From: Candidatus Bathyarchaeota archaeon | GTDB lineage: Archaea; Thermoproteota; Bathyarchaeia; Bathyarchaeales; SOJC01 | Assembly: GCA_020351305.1 (NCBI GenBank) | Contig: CP070730.1 | Location: 362,474-408,610 of the forward strand | Length of the DNA stretch: 46,137 nucleotides | Direction: 5' to 3' | In this document: in pieces, positions 18,027-26,929 of the stretch | Layout of the letters: every line of letters begins with the position of its first letter | How positions within the stretch are numbered: the first letter of the stretch is position 1 | The notes under the pieces: generated by a model | Databases searched by the model: none | What the model was told of the DNA's origin: nothing | The model's input: the letters and a program-made list of their open reading frames with translations, nothing else | Position numbers and translations under genes: made by a program

Positions 18027-18617
18027 ATGTTAACTCGGCTAAAGAAACGAGTTCAATTGCTACTTGCAGCACAGGCGAAACTACTGCATAAGATGGGTAT
18101 GACCCCAAACATAATTAGTGCAATGGGAATTCTGTCCGCTTTCTTGGCTGGCTGTTTCTATTGGGCAGCACAATTCAATAATTTCTTCTTGATAATAGCA
18201 CCGCTTCTCCTTCTACTCTCCGGATTCTTCGATACTCTTGATGGGATAGTCGCAAGACTTTGCAAAGGGACAACAGTCTTCGGGGGCTTCCTAGATTCAT
18301 TGCTTGACCGATATGCAGATGCATTTATTTTCATCGCTATAATTACTAGTGGTTTATGCGATCTCTTTTGGAGCTCTGTTGCCCTTGTCGGTTCTCTATT
18401 AGTAAGCTACACCCGTGCAAGAGCAGAAGCCACTGGTTCTAAAATGGAGACAATCGGTTTTGCAGAGCGAGCCGAACGAATAATTGTATTGACAATAGCT
18501 AGTTTTGCTGCATTTTTCTGGTTTAACGCTCTCTTCACAGGAATTGTTATCCTTGCAGTGTTAACCAATCTTACAGTGCTACAACGTACAATATACTTCT
18601 ATAATTCACTTAAATGA
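18027..18617 (+). CDS. CDP-alcohol phosphatidyltransferase, likely archaetidylinositol phosphate synthase
   Basis: A 196-residue membrane enzyme that joins a CDP-lipid to an alcohol acceptor in archaeal phospholipid synthesis. The family signature D-x2-D-G-x2-A-R-x8-G-x3-D-x3-D is fully visible (DTLDGIVAR then GGFLDSLLD), with about six membrane helices. Archaea use such proteins for archaetidylinositol phosphate, archaetidylserine or archaetidylglycerol phosphate; the length and TRARAEA segment favour the inositol phosphate enzyme but do not prove it. ATG 18027 is chosen over a TTG at 18015 from family N-termini. Confidence 0.88.
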   Translation: MLTRLKKRVQLLLAAQAKLLHKMGMTPNIISAMGILSAFLAGCFYWAAQFNNFFLIIAPLLLLLSGFFDTLDGIVARLCKGTTVFGGFLDSLLDRYADAFIFIAIITSGLCDLFWSSVALVGSLLVSYTRARAEATGSKMETIGFAERAERIIVLTIASFAAFFWFNALFTGIVILAVLTNLTVLQRTIYFYNSLK

Positions 18618-18623
18618 GAGTAG

Positions 18624-18911
18624 CTACCTTTTTCTACGACGTCCTCTCCGCTCGGTTCTTGAGCGCACTTTCACTACTCCCCGATGCACAGCGCATGAGA
18701 CACAATAAAACCTTGTCTCTACAGGCGAAGAAATGTATGTGCCTTTTTGCCGTAATTCTTTAGCCAACGCATAGTCCACCATTGAGACTCTCCGCGAAAC
18801 ACGCTTAACCTTGTCCCGAGGTACCAACTCGCTGCAGCTACTACACTGCACAAATGAACTTTTCCCTTTGCCCCCTTTTGATCTCCCACGACTTTTCCGC
18901 TTCACAGGCAA
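18624..18911 (-). CDS. rps26e: 30S ribosomal protein S26e
   Basis: A 95-residue ribosomal protein of the S26e family, found in eukaryotes and many TACK/Asgard archaea. It has the basic N-terminus KRKSRGRSKGGKG, zinc-type cysteines CSSC near residue 25 and CVSC near residue 73, PRDKVKR, and a highly basic C-terminal tail. The TTG at 18911 gives MPVKRKSRG, matching family N-termini; a longer in-frame reading from 18971 would run through the promoter. It is convergent with the phosphatidyltransferase gene, six bases apart. Confidence 0.93.
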   Translation of the reverse strand: MPVKRKSRGRSKGGKGKSSFVQCSSCSELVPRDKVKRVSRRVSMVDYALAKELRQKGTYISSPVETRFYCVSCAVHRGVVKVRSRTERRGRRRKR

Positions 18912-18950
18912 GATTTCACACCCTTTTACGCTAGTCAATTGTGAAGGAGA

Positions 18951-18960
18951 CTTATATACT
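18951..18960 (-). promoter_or_regulatory. TATA box of rps26e
   Basis: Minus-strand AGTATATAAG lies about 40 bases upstream of the TTG start at 18911, predicting a short leader and supporting the shorter S26e start. Confidence 0.65.
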
Positions 18961-19170
18961 TGGCTTACCAAAGGGAAAACTTGCTCTGTCTAATCTCTAT
19001 CGGTCACCCGACAATGAATTTCTACGAATTGCTTCGTTTGGAAAGAATTCTGAGACATTCTTGCTTGTAAACCTAGATTCTAAGAGACCTAACATGCATG
19101 CGTGCGCAATTCTAAAACTTGATCCATCGACATCTGGGGGAGAAATGAGAGATTCATAAGGGAGCAACCA

Positions 19171-19180
19171 AAATATATGA
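19171..19180 (+). promoter_or_regulatory. TATA box of the small zinc protein gene
   Basis: AAATATATGA about 55 bases before the TTG at 19232, with GAGGGG as SD at about 19219-19224. The rest of 18972-19231 holds nothing I can call. Confidence 0.5.
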
Positions 19181-19231
19181 GAAAGGGATTAAGCAAATTC
19201 AACATAATACTGTTGTTTAGAGGGGCTTATA

Positions 19232-19444
19232 TTGGGAAGAATTGACAAAGGTGTAAAATGCAGTGTTATAAGCTGCGACAAAGATGCCATCCGCTCTATT
19301 GCAGCAGGCAAAGTCACCGCTGCAGGGCTAAAAACCGATGCTAAAAGAAGGGCATATCTCTGTAAGGAACATTATAAAGAGTTTAAGAAAGTTACGAAGA
19401 AGGATAGGACACTTGAAAAATGGCGCTATAAGAGCACTATATAA
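19232..19444 (+). CDS. Small basic zinc-binding protein, conserved-archaeal type
   Basis: A 70-residue basic protein with potential zinc ligands: Cys10 and Cys15 near the N-terminus (VKCSVISCDKDAI) and a CKEH pair near residue 50. Many Lys/Arg residues suggest nucleic-acid or ribosome binding, which is inference. Similar short proteins occur in TACK archaea but I cannot name a function. The start is TTG with an SD (GAGGGG) seven bases upstream and a TATA box further up, so the gene looks real and separately transcribed. Confidence 0.72.
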   Translation: MGRIDKGVKCSVISCDKDAIRSIAAGKVTAAGLKTDAKRRAYLCKEHYKEFKKVTKKDRTLEKWRYKSTI

Positions 19445-19550
19445 TACCCAAGTTGATTATATGTAGGTAAAGGCAATGGCTGATTTCCACAAGAATTTTT
19501 AAAAAGGCTAGTTCTAATCTAAAGAAAGCCACCTAAGCGGGTTGAATAGT

Positions 19551-21413
19551 TTGCGTGTACTTCAGCTTCATTCAAATTACATCGAATATAAGCCCATTAA
19601 GAAAGAAATTGATAGAGCTGAAGAAACGGGGAAAGAACCAATACTGTTGGAAGAAGTTGTAGTTCTTTTCACTGCCGTTGAAAAAGATGATAACGAAACT
19701 GTGGCAATTCAGGCTATCGAAGAAACTCAGAATTTTCTAGAGAAACTTGAGGTTAACAAGATTCTGCTCTATCCATATGCCCACCTAAGTAACAACTTGG
19801 CAAAACCTGCAGTAGCGCTTAAAGTTATCAAGACAATGGAAAAATATGCAAAAGAAAGAGGTATAGAAACCTATAGAGCACCTTTCGGCTGGAATAAAAA
19901 ATTCACTATTTCAATAAAAGGGCACCCCCTAGCAGAACAGTTCAGACTCATCCAACCAACTGAAGCGCAGAAGGAAGAGAAAGTTTCTAAGGCTTTAGAA
20001 GCTGAAGAAAAAATGAAATCTTCTTGGTACATATTGCAGCCAAACGGGAATTTAATACCAGTTGAAAAATACGATTTTACCGGACAAGAAAATCTTGAAA
20101 GCCTAACTAGATATGAAATTTCAAAAACCAGAGCAAGCCAACAAACGCCTCCACACATAAGGCTGATGAAAAAACTTCAACTCGTCGACTATGAACCTGG
20201 TAGCGATCCGGGAAATCTAAGATGGTATCCCAAAGGTCGGCTAATTAAGTCTTTGATTGAACAATTCGTCACGAATGCTATGTTAGAGTATGGTGCTATG
20301 GAAGTCGAAACTCCAGTTATGTACGATTTCCACCACCCCAGCCTTGTCGACTATCTTGACCGATTTCCAGCACGCCAATATATTTTAAAATCTGAAGATA
20401 AGGACCTCTTCCTCAGGTTTGCCGCGTGCTTTGGTCAATTTCTCATGCTTCACGACACACAGTTCTCCTATCGCCAGCTTCCATTACGAATTTACGAACT
20501 AACAAGATACAGCTTTAGACGAGAGAAAAGCGGCGAAATAACTGGACTTCGACGACAACGTGCTTTTACGATGCCAGACTGCCACGCACTATGCTCTAAC
20601 TTGAAACAAATGAAAAACGAGTTCAACATCAGATTCAAGCTATGTATGACAGTTTTGCAAGGTTTTGAGTTGGAAAAAGAAGATTACGAATTGGCAATCA
20701 GATTCACGAAGGATTTCTACGAAGAAAACAGAGATTTCATAGTTTCACTAGTGAATGAATTCAGAAAACCCGCTTTAATTGAGATGCTCAAGGAAAAGGT
20801 ACTTTACTGGATCATGAAATGGGAATTCAACGTTATCGATAATCAAGATAAAGCTTCAGCGTTATCAACAGATCAAATTGATGTTGAAAATGCTAAAAGA
20901 TATGACATAACCTACGTTGATGAGAACGGGGACAGGCAACACCCACTCATTCTACACTGCTCACCAAGTGGAGGTGTGGAAAGATGCATCTACGCCTTGC
21001 TAGAAAAAGCCTATCGAGAACAACAAAAAGGCAAGGCACCTACTCTTCCCCTCTGGCTTTCACCTACACAAGTAAGAGTAATTCCTGTCTCAGACAAATT
21101 CATGAAAGACGCTGAAGAGATCACCAAAACAATCAACAAATCAAACATCAGAGTCAGCTTTGACGATCGTCCTCAAACCATGCAGAGAAAAGTTAGAGAA
21201 GCAGAAACTGAATGGGTAAACTACGTATTAGTTATTGGTCAAAAGGAAAAAGACTCTGGAATTATTTCAGTTAGAGATAGGCTTACTGGAAAAATCAGAA
21301 AGATGAAGCTTGCAGAACTGGTCGATGAGATACTAAAAAAAACAAAAGGCAAGCCCTTTAAACCGTTGCCATTGCCAGAAAAACTATCCAAGCAACCCCA
21401 ATTTAGGGGCTAA
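19551..21413 (+). CDS. thrS: Threonyl-tRNA synthetase (archaeal type)
   Basis: A 620-residue class II synthetase charging tRNA-Thr. Residues 1-140 are the archaea-specific editing domain related to D-aminoacyl-tRNA deacylase, starting RVLQLHSNYIEY. The catalytic core has motif 2 near YSFRREKSGEITGLRRQRAF and motif 3 at HCSPSGGVERCIYALLE; the zinc site is expected to include Cys of FAACFGQF and a His in the MPDCHALC region. The last 110 residues are the HGTP anticodon-binding domain. TTG at 19551 gives MRVLQLHSNY like other archaeal ThrRS; TTG at 19542 would add three residues. Confidence 0.96.
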   Translation: MRVLQLHSNYIEYKPIKKEIDRAEETGKEPILLEEVVVLFTAVEKDDNETVAIQAIEETQNFLEKLEVNKILLYPYAHLSNNLAKPAVALKVIKTMEKYAKERGIETYRAPFGWNKKFTISIKGHPLAEQFRLIQPTEAQKEEKVSKALEAEEKMKSSWYILQPNGNLIPVEKYDFTGQENLESLTRYEISKTRASQQTPPHIRLMKKLQLVDYEPGSDPGNLRWYPKGRLIKSLIEQFVTNAMLEYGAMEVETPVMYDFHHPSLVDYLDRFPARQYILKSEDKDLFLRFAACFGQFLMLHDTQFSYRQLPLRIYELTRYSFRREKSGEITGLRRQRAFTMPDCHALCSNLKQMKNEFNIRFKLCMTVLQGFELEKEDYELAIRFTKDFYEENRDFIVSLVNEFRKPALIEMLKEKVLYWIMKWEFNVIDNQDKASALSTDQIDVENAKRYDITYVDENGDRQHPLILHCSPSGGVERCIYALLEKAYREQQKGKAPTLPLWLSPTQVRVIPVSDKFMKDAEEITKTINKSNIRVSFDDRPQTMQRKVREAETEWVNYVLVIGQKEKDSGIISVRDRLTGKIRKMKLAELVDEILKKTKGKPFKPLPLPEKLSKQPQFRG

Positions 21414-21420
21414 TACCATC

Positions 21421-21900
21421 TTGAAAAACATATCTGATGATCCGAGTGTTGTAAGAATTGATGAGGACCAGTTGAAAATAAAGGAGCTTGCTGTTTACAC
21501 TGAAGGGAAGTTCTATCCAAAGTCTAAGGCAAAAAATATCAGTCTATGATCATGATTTCCTCTATGGTGACGGCGTGTTTGAAGGAATACGTGCTTACAA
21601 TAGTATCATTTTCCAACTAAAAGAACACCTCGACAGGTGTATTACGAGGAATAACAAGAAAGATTGTCATTAAAATGGCATAAAAACTTGGATATAAGGT
21701 TTTTAAGAAAGCAATTACACCAGCAAGCCTAACCTTGCAGATGAAGTATTCTTCACAGGAAATGTAGCAGAAGTTGTACCATTAAAAGAGATAAATGACA
21801 GAAGAATCGATAACAAAACTCCAGAGCCTATCACTCAGAGATTGATCGCAGCATATCAAAACTAGTCCAAGATCCTAATGAAGGCATCGAGATTCGTTAA
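21421..21900 (+). pseudogene. Decayed branched-chain aminotransferase gene (ilvE)
   Basis: Fragments of a class IV branched-chain aminotransferase remain in order. First KELAVYTEGKFYPKSKAK, then after an extra A in a six-A run (21531-21536), KISVYDHDFLYGDGVFEG and IRAYNSIIFQLKEHLDR. A large internal deletion follows, after which GITRKIVIKMA, a TAA stop, KLGYKVFKKAITPASL, a frameshift, ADEVFF and VAEVVPLKEINDRRIDN can be read, ending near EGIEIR. About 150 residues are gone, including the PLP-binding lysine region. At least four separate lesions rule out a single sequencing error. The intact start would be TTG at 21421 or 21472. Confidence 0.88.
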
Positions 21901-21914
21901 GAACATCAACCTGC

Positions 21915-23144
21915 TTAACTAACATTATTCATAAATCTCTCAAACATATCTAAGGCGTTTTCTAAAACCTCGATTGAAGGTAGGAATGTACTTCTAAAAT
22001 GACCTACACCATATGTATCACAAAAGCCTGAACCATGTACAAGAAGAATTCCTGTTTTCTCCAAAACATCTAAGACAAACTCTAGGTCAGTCTTCCAACG
22101 TAACCCAATGTCACGAATGCTCGGAAAAACGTAAAAGGCCCCTTTAGGCTTTGTGCAACTGATCCCTTCAATTTCGTTTAATCTTCCCCAAACGTAATCT
22201 CTCCTTTCGCGTAATTTCCTTACCATCTTAAAAATGTGACCTTGCGGTCCACTCAAAGCTGCAATCCCAGCTCTTTGAACAGGAGTGTTCGTGCACAATC
22301 TAATTCGAGTCTCTTTTTTAATGCCTTCCTTCAGTGTTTCCAACTGACCTTCAGAGTCGCTGAAATAAAAATAGCCAAGTCTCCACCCAGTCGCCAAATA
22401 AGCTTTAGAGAAACCGTTTAGCCCAACCACTGGAAAATCCTTTGCGATGTGAGCAGTGCTCTCAAATCGTTCTTCATACACTATCTGATCGTAGATTTCA
22501 TCAGCTAAAAGTAGTAGATTGTTTTCAGCTGCTAAATCTACAACCTTTTTCACAGAATTCCTATCATAGATCGCACCGCATGGATTGTTTGGGTTTATTA
22601 ACACAATACCTCTTGTCTTCTTAGAGATTTTTGATCTCATATCTTCAATGTCAAGTTTCCATCCCTTCTCCTCAATGGTTTTATAAGCTACAGGTTTCCC
22701 GCCAAAGAATCTCGCGTATGCTGTGTAGGGTGGGTACGTCGGTCCAGGCACCAGAATTTCATCGCCTTGGTTAATGATAGCTGCCATAACCATGAATATG
22801 GCTTCTGAAACACCGGTGGTTACCACAACATTCTCAGGTATAATGTCTATCTTGTTGACACGCTTTTCTTTCCTGCAAATCGCTTCTCTTAGCTCCAAAA
22901 GACCTTCTGATGGGCTGTACCAATTTTCCCCTGCTTTTATTGCATCAAACATAGCTTGTTTAATGTGTTCTGGTGTATCAAAGTCAAACTTCACCGGATC
23001 GCCAATGTTCAGATAAGTAATTTTTCTCCCTTTCCTTTCAAGGTTTTTTGCAAACTCGATGACATCTCTAATAGCATAGCTGATTAGGCTAACTCTTTTA
23101 GCTACTTTAAAACGCGTTTTGTATGGGGCTGTCAAAGTATTCAC
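21915..23144 (-). CDS. Class I/II pyridoxal-phosphate aminotransferase
   Basis: A 409-residue aspartate-aminotransferase fold enzyme. Visible landmarks are NWYSPSEGLLELREAI, the conserved NPNNPCGAIY, ADEIYDQIVYE, and the Schiff-base lysine in NGFSKAYLATGWRLGY; the substrate-binding Arg is expected in FRSTFLP near the C-terminus. The group includes alanine, aspartate and aromatic aminotransferases; the alanine/valine-type subgroup fits best but specificity is inferred. GTG start at 23144 directly abuts the stop of the FAD oxidoreductase gene, so both form an operon that may act on the same amino acid. Confidence 0.9.
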   Translation of the reverse strand: MNTLTAPYKTRFKVAKRVSLISYAIRDVIEFAKNLERKGRKITYLNIGDPVKFDFDTPEHIKQAMFDAIKAGENWYSPSEGLLELREAICRKEKRVNKIDIIPENVVVTTGVSEAIFMVMAAIINQGDEILVPGPTYPPYTAYARFFGGKPVAYKTIEEKGWKLDIEDMRSKISKKTRGIVLINPNNPCGAIYDRNSVKKVVDLAAENNLLLLADEIYDQIVYEERFESTAHIAKDFPVVGLNGFSKAYLATGWRLGYFYFSDSEGQLETLKEGIKKETRIRLCTNTPVQRAGIAALSGPQGHIFKMVRKLRERRDYVWGRLNEIEGISCTKPKGAFYVFPSIRDIGLRWKTDLEFVLDVLEKTGILLVHGSGFCDTYGVGHFRSTFLPSIEVLENALDMFERFMNNVS

Positions 23145-24431
23145 CTATATAATGAGCTTCTCTGGTTCAACTTTGCGGCTTGTCATGCCAAGATTACTCA
23201 CCATAAATTTCTTGCCTCCATAGAGATTTGCCTGTTTTTCACCTACATATAAGGCTGCGGCAATTCTGCCAATAGCATCACATTTCATGTTTCCACTCCC
23301 ACTGCAACTCCCGACAACTAACAGATCGTTCTCTGCAAAAAGAACTGGTTGTCCGTCAATTGTATTAAGCGCATATTGACCTGCCCAATAGGAGTCAGAG
23401 TGTGCTCCTAAAAACTGTGGGAAATATTTTGATACTACTTGATAAATCCCATAGCGATAGAAATTTTCTTCTGGTTGTGGGTCGTCTTCTAGCTTGAAGG
23501 CTCTTGGAAAATGGTCGCCATAGCTCAACCAGAAAGCTTTTTCTTCTAGTGCGGGTTTGATGTAAACTGCTGGTTTTGGCAGAATAGTGAAAGGCATGCA
23601 ATTTTCCGAATTAAAGCCTTTGGTTTTCAACAACTGTTTCAATTTTGTCGCTGTTGCCTTTACAGAGAAAAGTTGACGCTTGATGGGCACCATTGGTGCA
23701 TAGATTCCAATTTGATGAAGAAGGGTATTCGCCCACACTCCTGCAGCAACAATAGTTTTTTTTGCTTTAATTGTACCTTGATTAGTTTTGACTCCTGCGA
23801 CTCTTGATTCTTGCCAAAAGAAGGGTTCATAAGGGATTTCCAAAGCTTCTTTTGGCTCTACGAGTATTTTCTCAGCTTTTGTATTGTAGCGAATTTCCCC
23901 ACCCAATTTCTTGAATTCCTCCTCATAGAACTGAACCACTAAGTCAATATCGACAGAACCTGCCTTTGGAATGAATATGCCTTTATCAACATCAGCTAAC
24001 CTCATCACTCGAGCTTCTTCATCGACCATAACTTGAGTATTGAGATTGAGCTGTTTTGTCAACTCTTCTGCTTCGTAAACATTGTATTCGAGATTACTTT
24101 CAGCCATTGATTTTAGAACGGGCTCTAGCGTTCTGAATTGCTCTTTGGAAAATAGCCACAAGTATCCAGTCCATCTGAGCTTTATATCTAATCCTTGCTG
24201 GTTTTGAATATGCTTGAAGGCTTCAACAGTTGTATCTACAAGAGTAAGGTTCGTTTGAGAGTTGAAAAAACACCGAAACATGGCTGCACTTTTAGCAGTG
24301 TTTCCTTGTCCAGCGGTGTTCATTTTATCTATGACTAGAACTCGGCTCTGAGGTCGCAGTTTCTTAATGTGATAGGCGGTTGCCAACCCAATTATTCCTG
24401 CGCCTACAACAACTGCGTCATACTCTACCAC
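23145..24431 (-). CDS. FAD-dependent oxidoreductase, DAO family
   Basis: A 428-residue flavoenzyme of the D-amino-acid oxidase/sarcosine oxidase/glycerol-3-phosphate dehydrogenase group. The FAD Rossmann motif VVGAGIIGLATAYHI starts at residue 8, the second-strand acid is in VLVIDK, and the C-terminal FAD region includes YALNTIDGQPVLF and VVGSCSGSGNMKCDAIG. An N-terminal NTAKSAAMFR segment resembles sarcosine-oxidase-type proteins. The substrate is unknown; coupling to the downstream aminotransferase suggests amino-acid catabolism. No signal peptide is visible, so it is cytoplasmic or membrane-associated. Confidence 0.87.
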   Translation of the reverse strand: MVEYDAVVVGAGIIGLATAYHIKKLRPQSRVLVIDKMNTAGQGNTAKSAAMFRCFFNSQTNLTLVDTTVEAFKHIQNQQGLDIKLRWTGYLWLFSKEQFRTLEPVLKSMAESNLEYNVYEAEELTKQLNLNTQVMVDEEARVMRLADVDKGIFIPKAGSVDIDLVVQFYEEEFKKLGGEIRYNTKAEKILVEPKEALEIPYEPFFWQESRVAGVKTNQGTIKAKKTIVAAGVWANTLLHQIGIYAPMVPIKRQLFSVKATATKLKQLLKTKGFNSENCMPFTILPKPAVYIKPALEEKAFWLSYGDHFPRAFKLEDDPQPEENFYRYGIYQVVSKYFPQFLGAHSDSYWAGQYALNTIDGQPVLFAENDLLVVGSCSGSGNMKCDAIGRIAAALYVGEKQANLYGGKKFMVSNLGMTSRKVEPEKLII

Positions 24432-24545
24432 GATACTTCATCTCGCCTGAAAGTTTATGAGAATTAATCACTTCATGATTCTCGCTTTTAAACTTCACTG
24501 ACTGATGAAAAGACGGAAAAATTATAAGTTCTAACCATTGTGAGG

Positions 24546-25640
24546 TTACTCAGATGGGATGAATTCCTCAATTTTCGCTAAAAAGCCCTGTGAAGTATAT
24601 ACTCTTATCACGATTTGTTCACCTCTCCAATTATCCCAGTTTAAGCGTTCATCTTCACACAGGATTGTTACATTGAAACCATTTTCAAGCACATAACCAG
24701 TTGCGTTGCAGGTGATCCCCTTGAAAGTTTCGTTTCCAATACTTATCGTAATGTTACTCAAATTTACATGATGTGGGGATTGTGGGTCATTTCTTAGAAT
24801 GAACCGAGTTGCGTTTGCTTGAGGGTATGTAACGTTTGATAAAGTTAAGAGAACCGGATTTGAGAAAGTTTCTGTGTGGATATCATTATAGCCCTGTAAA
24901 GTTTCGACCGTAATTATATTTATCACTCCGAGATAGCCACTATTAGCTTCAGCATCCCAAAGTGGCCAATTGCAGATTAACACTCTACTCTCATTTTCAG
25001 GAACGTTTATTGGAAACGTCATGTTTTGTCCTTCAACAAGAATATAATCTGACGGTATTTTGTCGATACCCAAGCGTATTTCGGATATGTCGAGGGCGAA
25101 GTTTGACCAGTTACGAACAGTTATGTTGAATTGTGTAATGGTTACTGTTGTGTTGTAAGCAAACTCAGTAATTTCCATTTTCGCAAACTTGGTTTCATAT
25201 GATTTTATCCCACCTGACCCTTCTTCAACAAAAATAGCTACTGTCAAGTTTTGCCCTGCGTATTCTCCCCAGTTCAGGTTGCATTTGAAAGTTATATCTT
25301 CGCCCTTTCTAAGAGGGTAGGGAATCGAAGGCTCCACAAATTTAGGTAGTCTAACATCATTTGTAGCAGAAATCATGGCAATACTAGTGATACTTGCATC
25401 GCCCTCTGAATAGGTAGGATTCAAAACAGTGACATTGAAGTAATTTGCATCCTCGCTGGGGAATGTGACATTCGTTATTGTTATGGTAGTGATTCCTTGA
25501 GGAACCCTGAACCCTATATCCACATAATATCCAACAGTCCATAAGTATGAGAAAACAGCGCCAACTATTCCAGACACAAAGAGCAAAATAAATAGAGAAA
25601 GTGCTGAAATCCCCTTTGTACTTTTTAACAGAACGCGCAT
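24546..25640 (-). CDS. Pilin-like secreted or surface protein with class III signal
   Basis: A 364-residue protein with one N-terminal hydrophobic helix (about residues 12-32) preceded by LLKSTKG. The KG followed by ISALSLFILLF resembles archaeal class III (prepilin) signals cleaved by PibD/FlaK after the glycine. The rest is beta-rich and Asn/Thr-rich with many NxS/T N-glycosylation sequons, consistent with an extracellular, repeat-like Ig fold: two related segments each begin with ITNVTFP- or LSNVTYP-type strands. No cysteine-rich or enzymatic motif is seen. Likely exported surface or appendage protein; function unknown. Confidence 0.7.
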   Translation of the reverse strand: MRVLLKSTKGISALSLFILLFVSGIVGAVFSYLWTVGYYVDIGFRVPQGITTITITNVTFPSEDANYFNVTVLNPTYSEGDASITSIAMISATNDVRLPKFVEPSIPYPLRKGEDITFKCNLNWGEYAGQNLTVAIFVEEGSGGIKSYETKFAKMEITEFAYNTTVTITQFNITVRNWSNFALDISEIRLGIDKIPSDYILVEGQNMTFPINVPENESRVLICNWPLWDAEANSGYLGVINIITVETLQGYNDIHTETFSNPVLLTLSNVTYPQANATRFILRNDPQSPHHVNLSNITISIGNETFKGITCNATGYVLENGFNVTILCEDERLNWDNWRGEQIVIRVYTSQGFLAKIEEFIPSE

Positions 25641-25789
25641 GTTTGTCCCTCTCTCATCCTATGATATCTATTCTGATTTGTCAAGGAGGTAAATAAGTAT
25701 TGGCGTGATACACACGCTCATAGCACGCGCAAAAAAATTATTGGATTTTTAACTTAAGATTTAAGAAATAAACTGGACAATGTTCTCCT

Positions 25790-26929
25790 ATGATGCTCCC
25801 AACAGCATCTCTATCAAGTTTCCTAAAAACACTAGTGAATCCATGGTACCAAGCCTTACAGAACCCTGCAGAAGCCCAAAACCAAGCCTTTTCAGAGTTG
25901 ATTAGACACTACAGAAAAACTGAATTTGGCATGCAACATTCCATAGATAAGGTTTATAGCATAGCAGACTTTCAGTTGAGCCTCCCAAAAATTAACTATA
26001 ATACATTACAGCCATATTTACAGAGGACAAAAGAAGGAAACTATCGCGCCATACTCTCCGAACCTCCAATCTGCTGGATTATGACGAGAGGCTCCACGGG
26101 AGCTTCAAAAATTCTTCCAGCCACCAAAACTCATCTTGAACAAATTTTCTCTTGTGGGGCAAGAGCTTTAGTAAACTATGTTTTGAAAAAAGACGACTTT
26201 ACTCTTCTAACGGGGAAAATTCTCAATCTTAACTTTCCTTCAGCAGTAACAAAAATGAAGATAGGTGAGAAGATAGTCACTTACGGATATAGTTCAGGTA
26301 CTTATGCCAAGCTGAATCCCATGCTTAGCAAAGTGAGCCTGTTGCCAAGACAAGAAGAAGTCGATGCGCTTGGTCCTGGGATAGCCAGAGAAGATTGGAA
26401 AAGACGGTTTAATCTCGTCTACCAGAAATCGCTACATCAAAATGTGATTGCAGCGATGGGTGTGACCCCAGTAATCTTATCCTTCGCTAAACATGTCACA
26501 AAAAAGCATCGGAAAAAGCCCAAAGATTTGTGGCAGTTCAAAGCTCTCTTCTGCACAAGCGTCAGAAAAATTCAGTTCAAGTATGCACCTCAACTACGTC
26601 ACTTCTACGGAGAGGTCCCAATCATTGAAATGTATACTGCTACAGAAGGCGTATATGGTCAACAGCTGGATAACCTTCCTTACATTAGTCCTAACTATGA
26701 CAAATATCTATTTGAGGTAGAAACTGGGAAAGGAGTTAGGATGCTTCATGAGCTTAAGAGGGGTGAATGGGGGCGACTAATCATCTCATCCTGCCTTTTT
26801 CCTAGGTACGAAATAGGCGACATAATTGAAGCTATGGGGAAAAACTATTTTCGAATTATTGGCAGAACAACTACTCTAAACATCTTGGAGCATAGATTAT
26901 ACAGGCTTTTATATGGATGGCTTCTCTAG
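25790..26929 (+). CDS. GH3-like acyl-adenylating protein, short form
   Basis: A 379-residue protein resembling the GH3 branch of ANL adenylate-forming enzymes, which activate a carboxylic acid with ATP and often transfer it to an amine. ATP-binding motif I appears as TRGSTGASKILP near residue 100; the YTATEGVYG motif II near residue 280; and PRYEIGDIIEA near residue 338 as motif III. Plant and bacterial GH3 proteins are about 550 residues; here the C-terminal domain is missing because the protein stops shortly after GRTTTLNI. It may be naturally short or truncated. Start ATG at 25790 or 25793. Convergent with the next gene, overlapping by four bases. Confidence 0.75.
   Translation: MMLPTASLSSFLKTLVNPWYQALQNPAEAQNQAFSELIRHYRKTEFGMQHSIDKVYSIADFQLSLPKINYNTLQPYLQRTKEGNYRAILSEPPICWIMTRGSTGASKILPATKTHLEQIFSCGARALVNYVLKKDDFTLLTGKILNLNFPSAVTKMKIGEKIVTYGYSSGTYAKLNPMLSKVSLLPRQEEVDALGPGIAREDWKRRFNLVYQKSLHQNVIAAMGVTPVILSFAKHVTKKHRKKPKDLWQFKALFCTSVRKIQFKYAPQLRHFYGEVPIIEMYTATEGVYGQQLDNLPYISPNYDKYLFEVETGKGVRMLHELKRGEWGRLIISSCLFPRYEIGDIIEAMGKNYFRIIGRTTTLNILEHRLYRLLYGWLL

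Noticed and set aside
18941-19159. Plus-strand open frame upstream of the small zinc protein
   Set aside because: It overlaps the rps26e promoter and lacks any motif or SD; it looks like chance.
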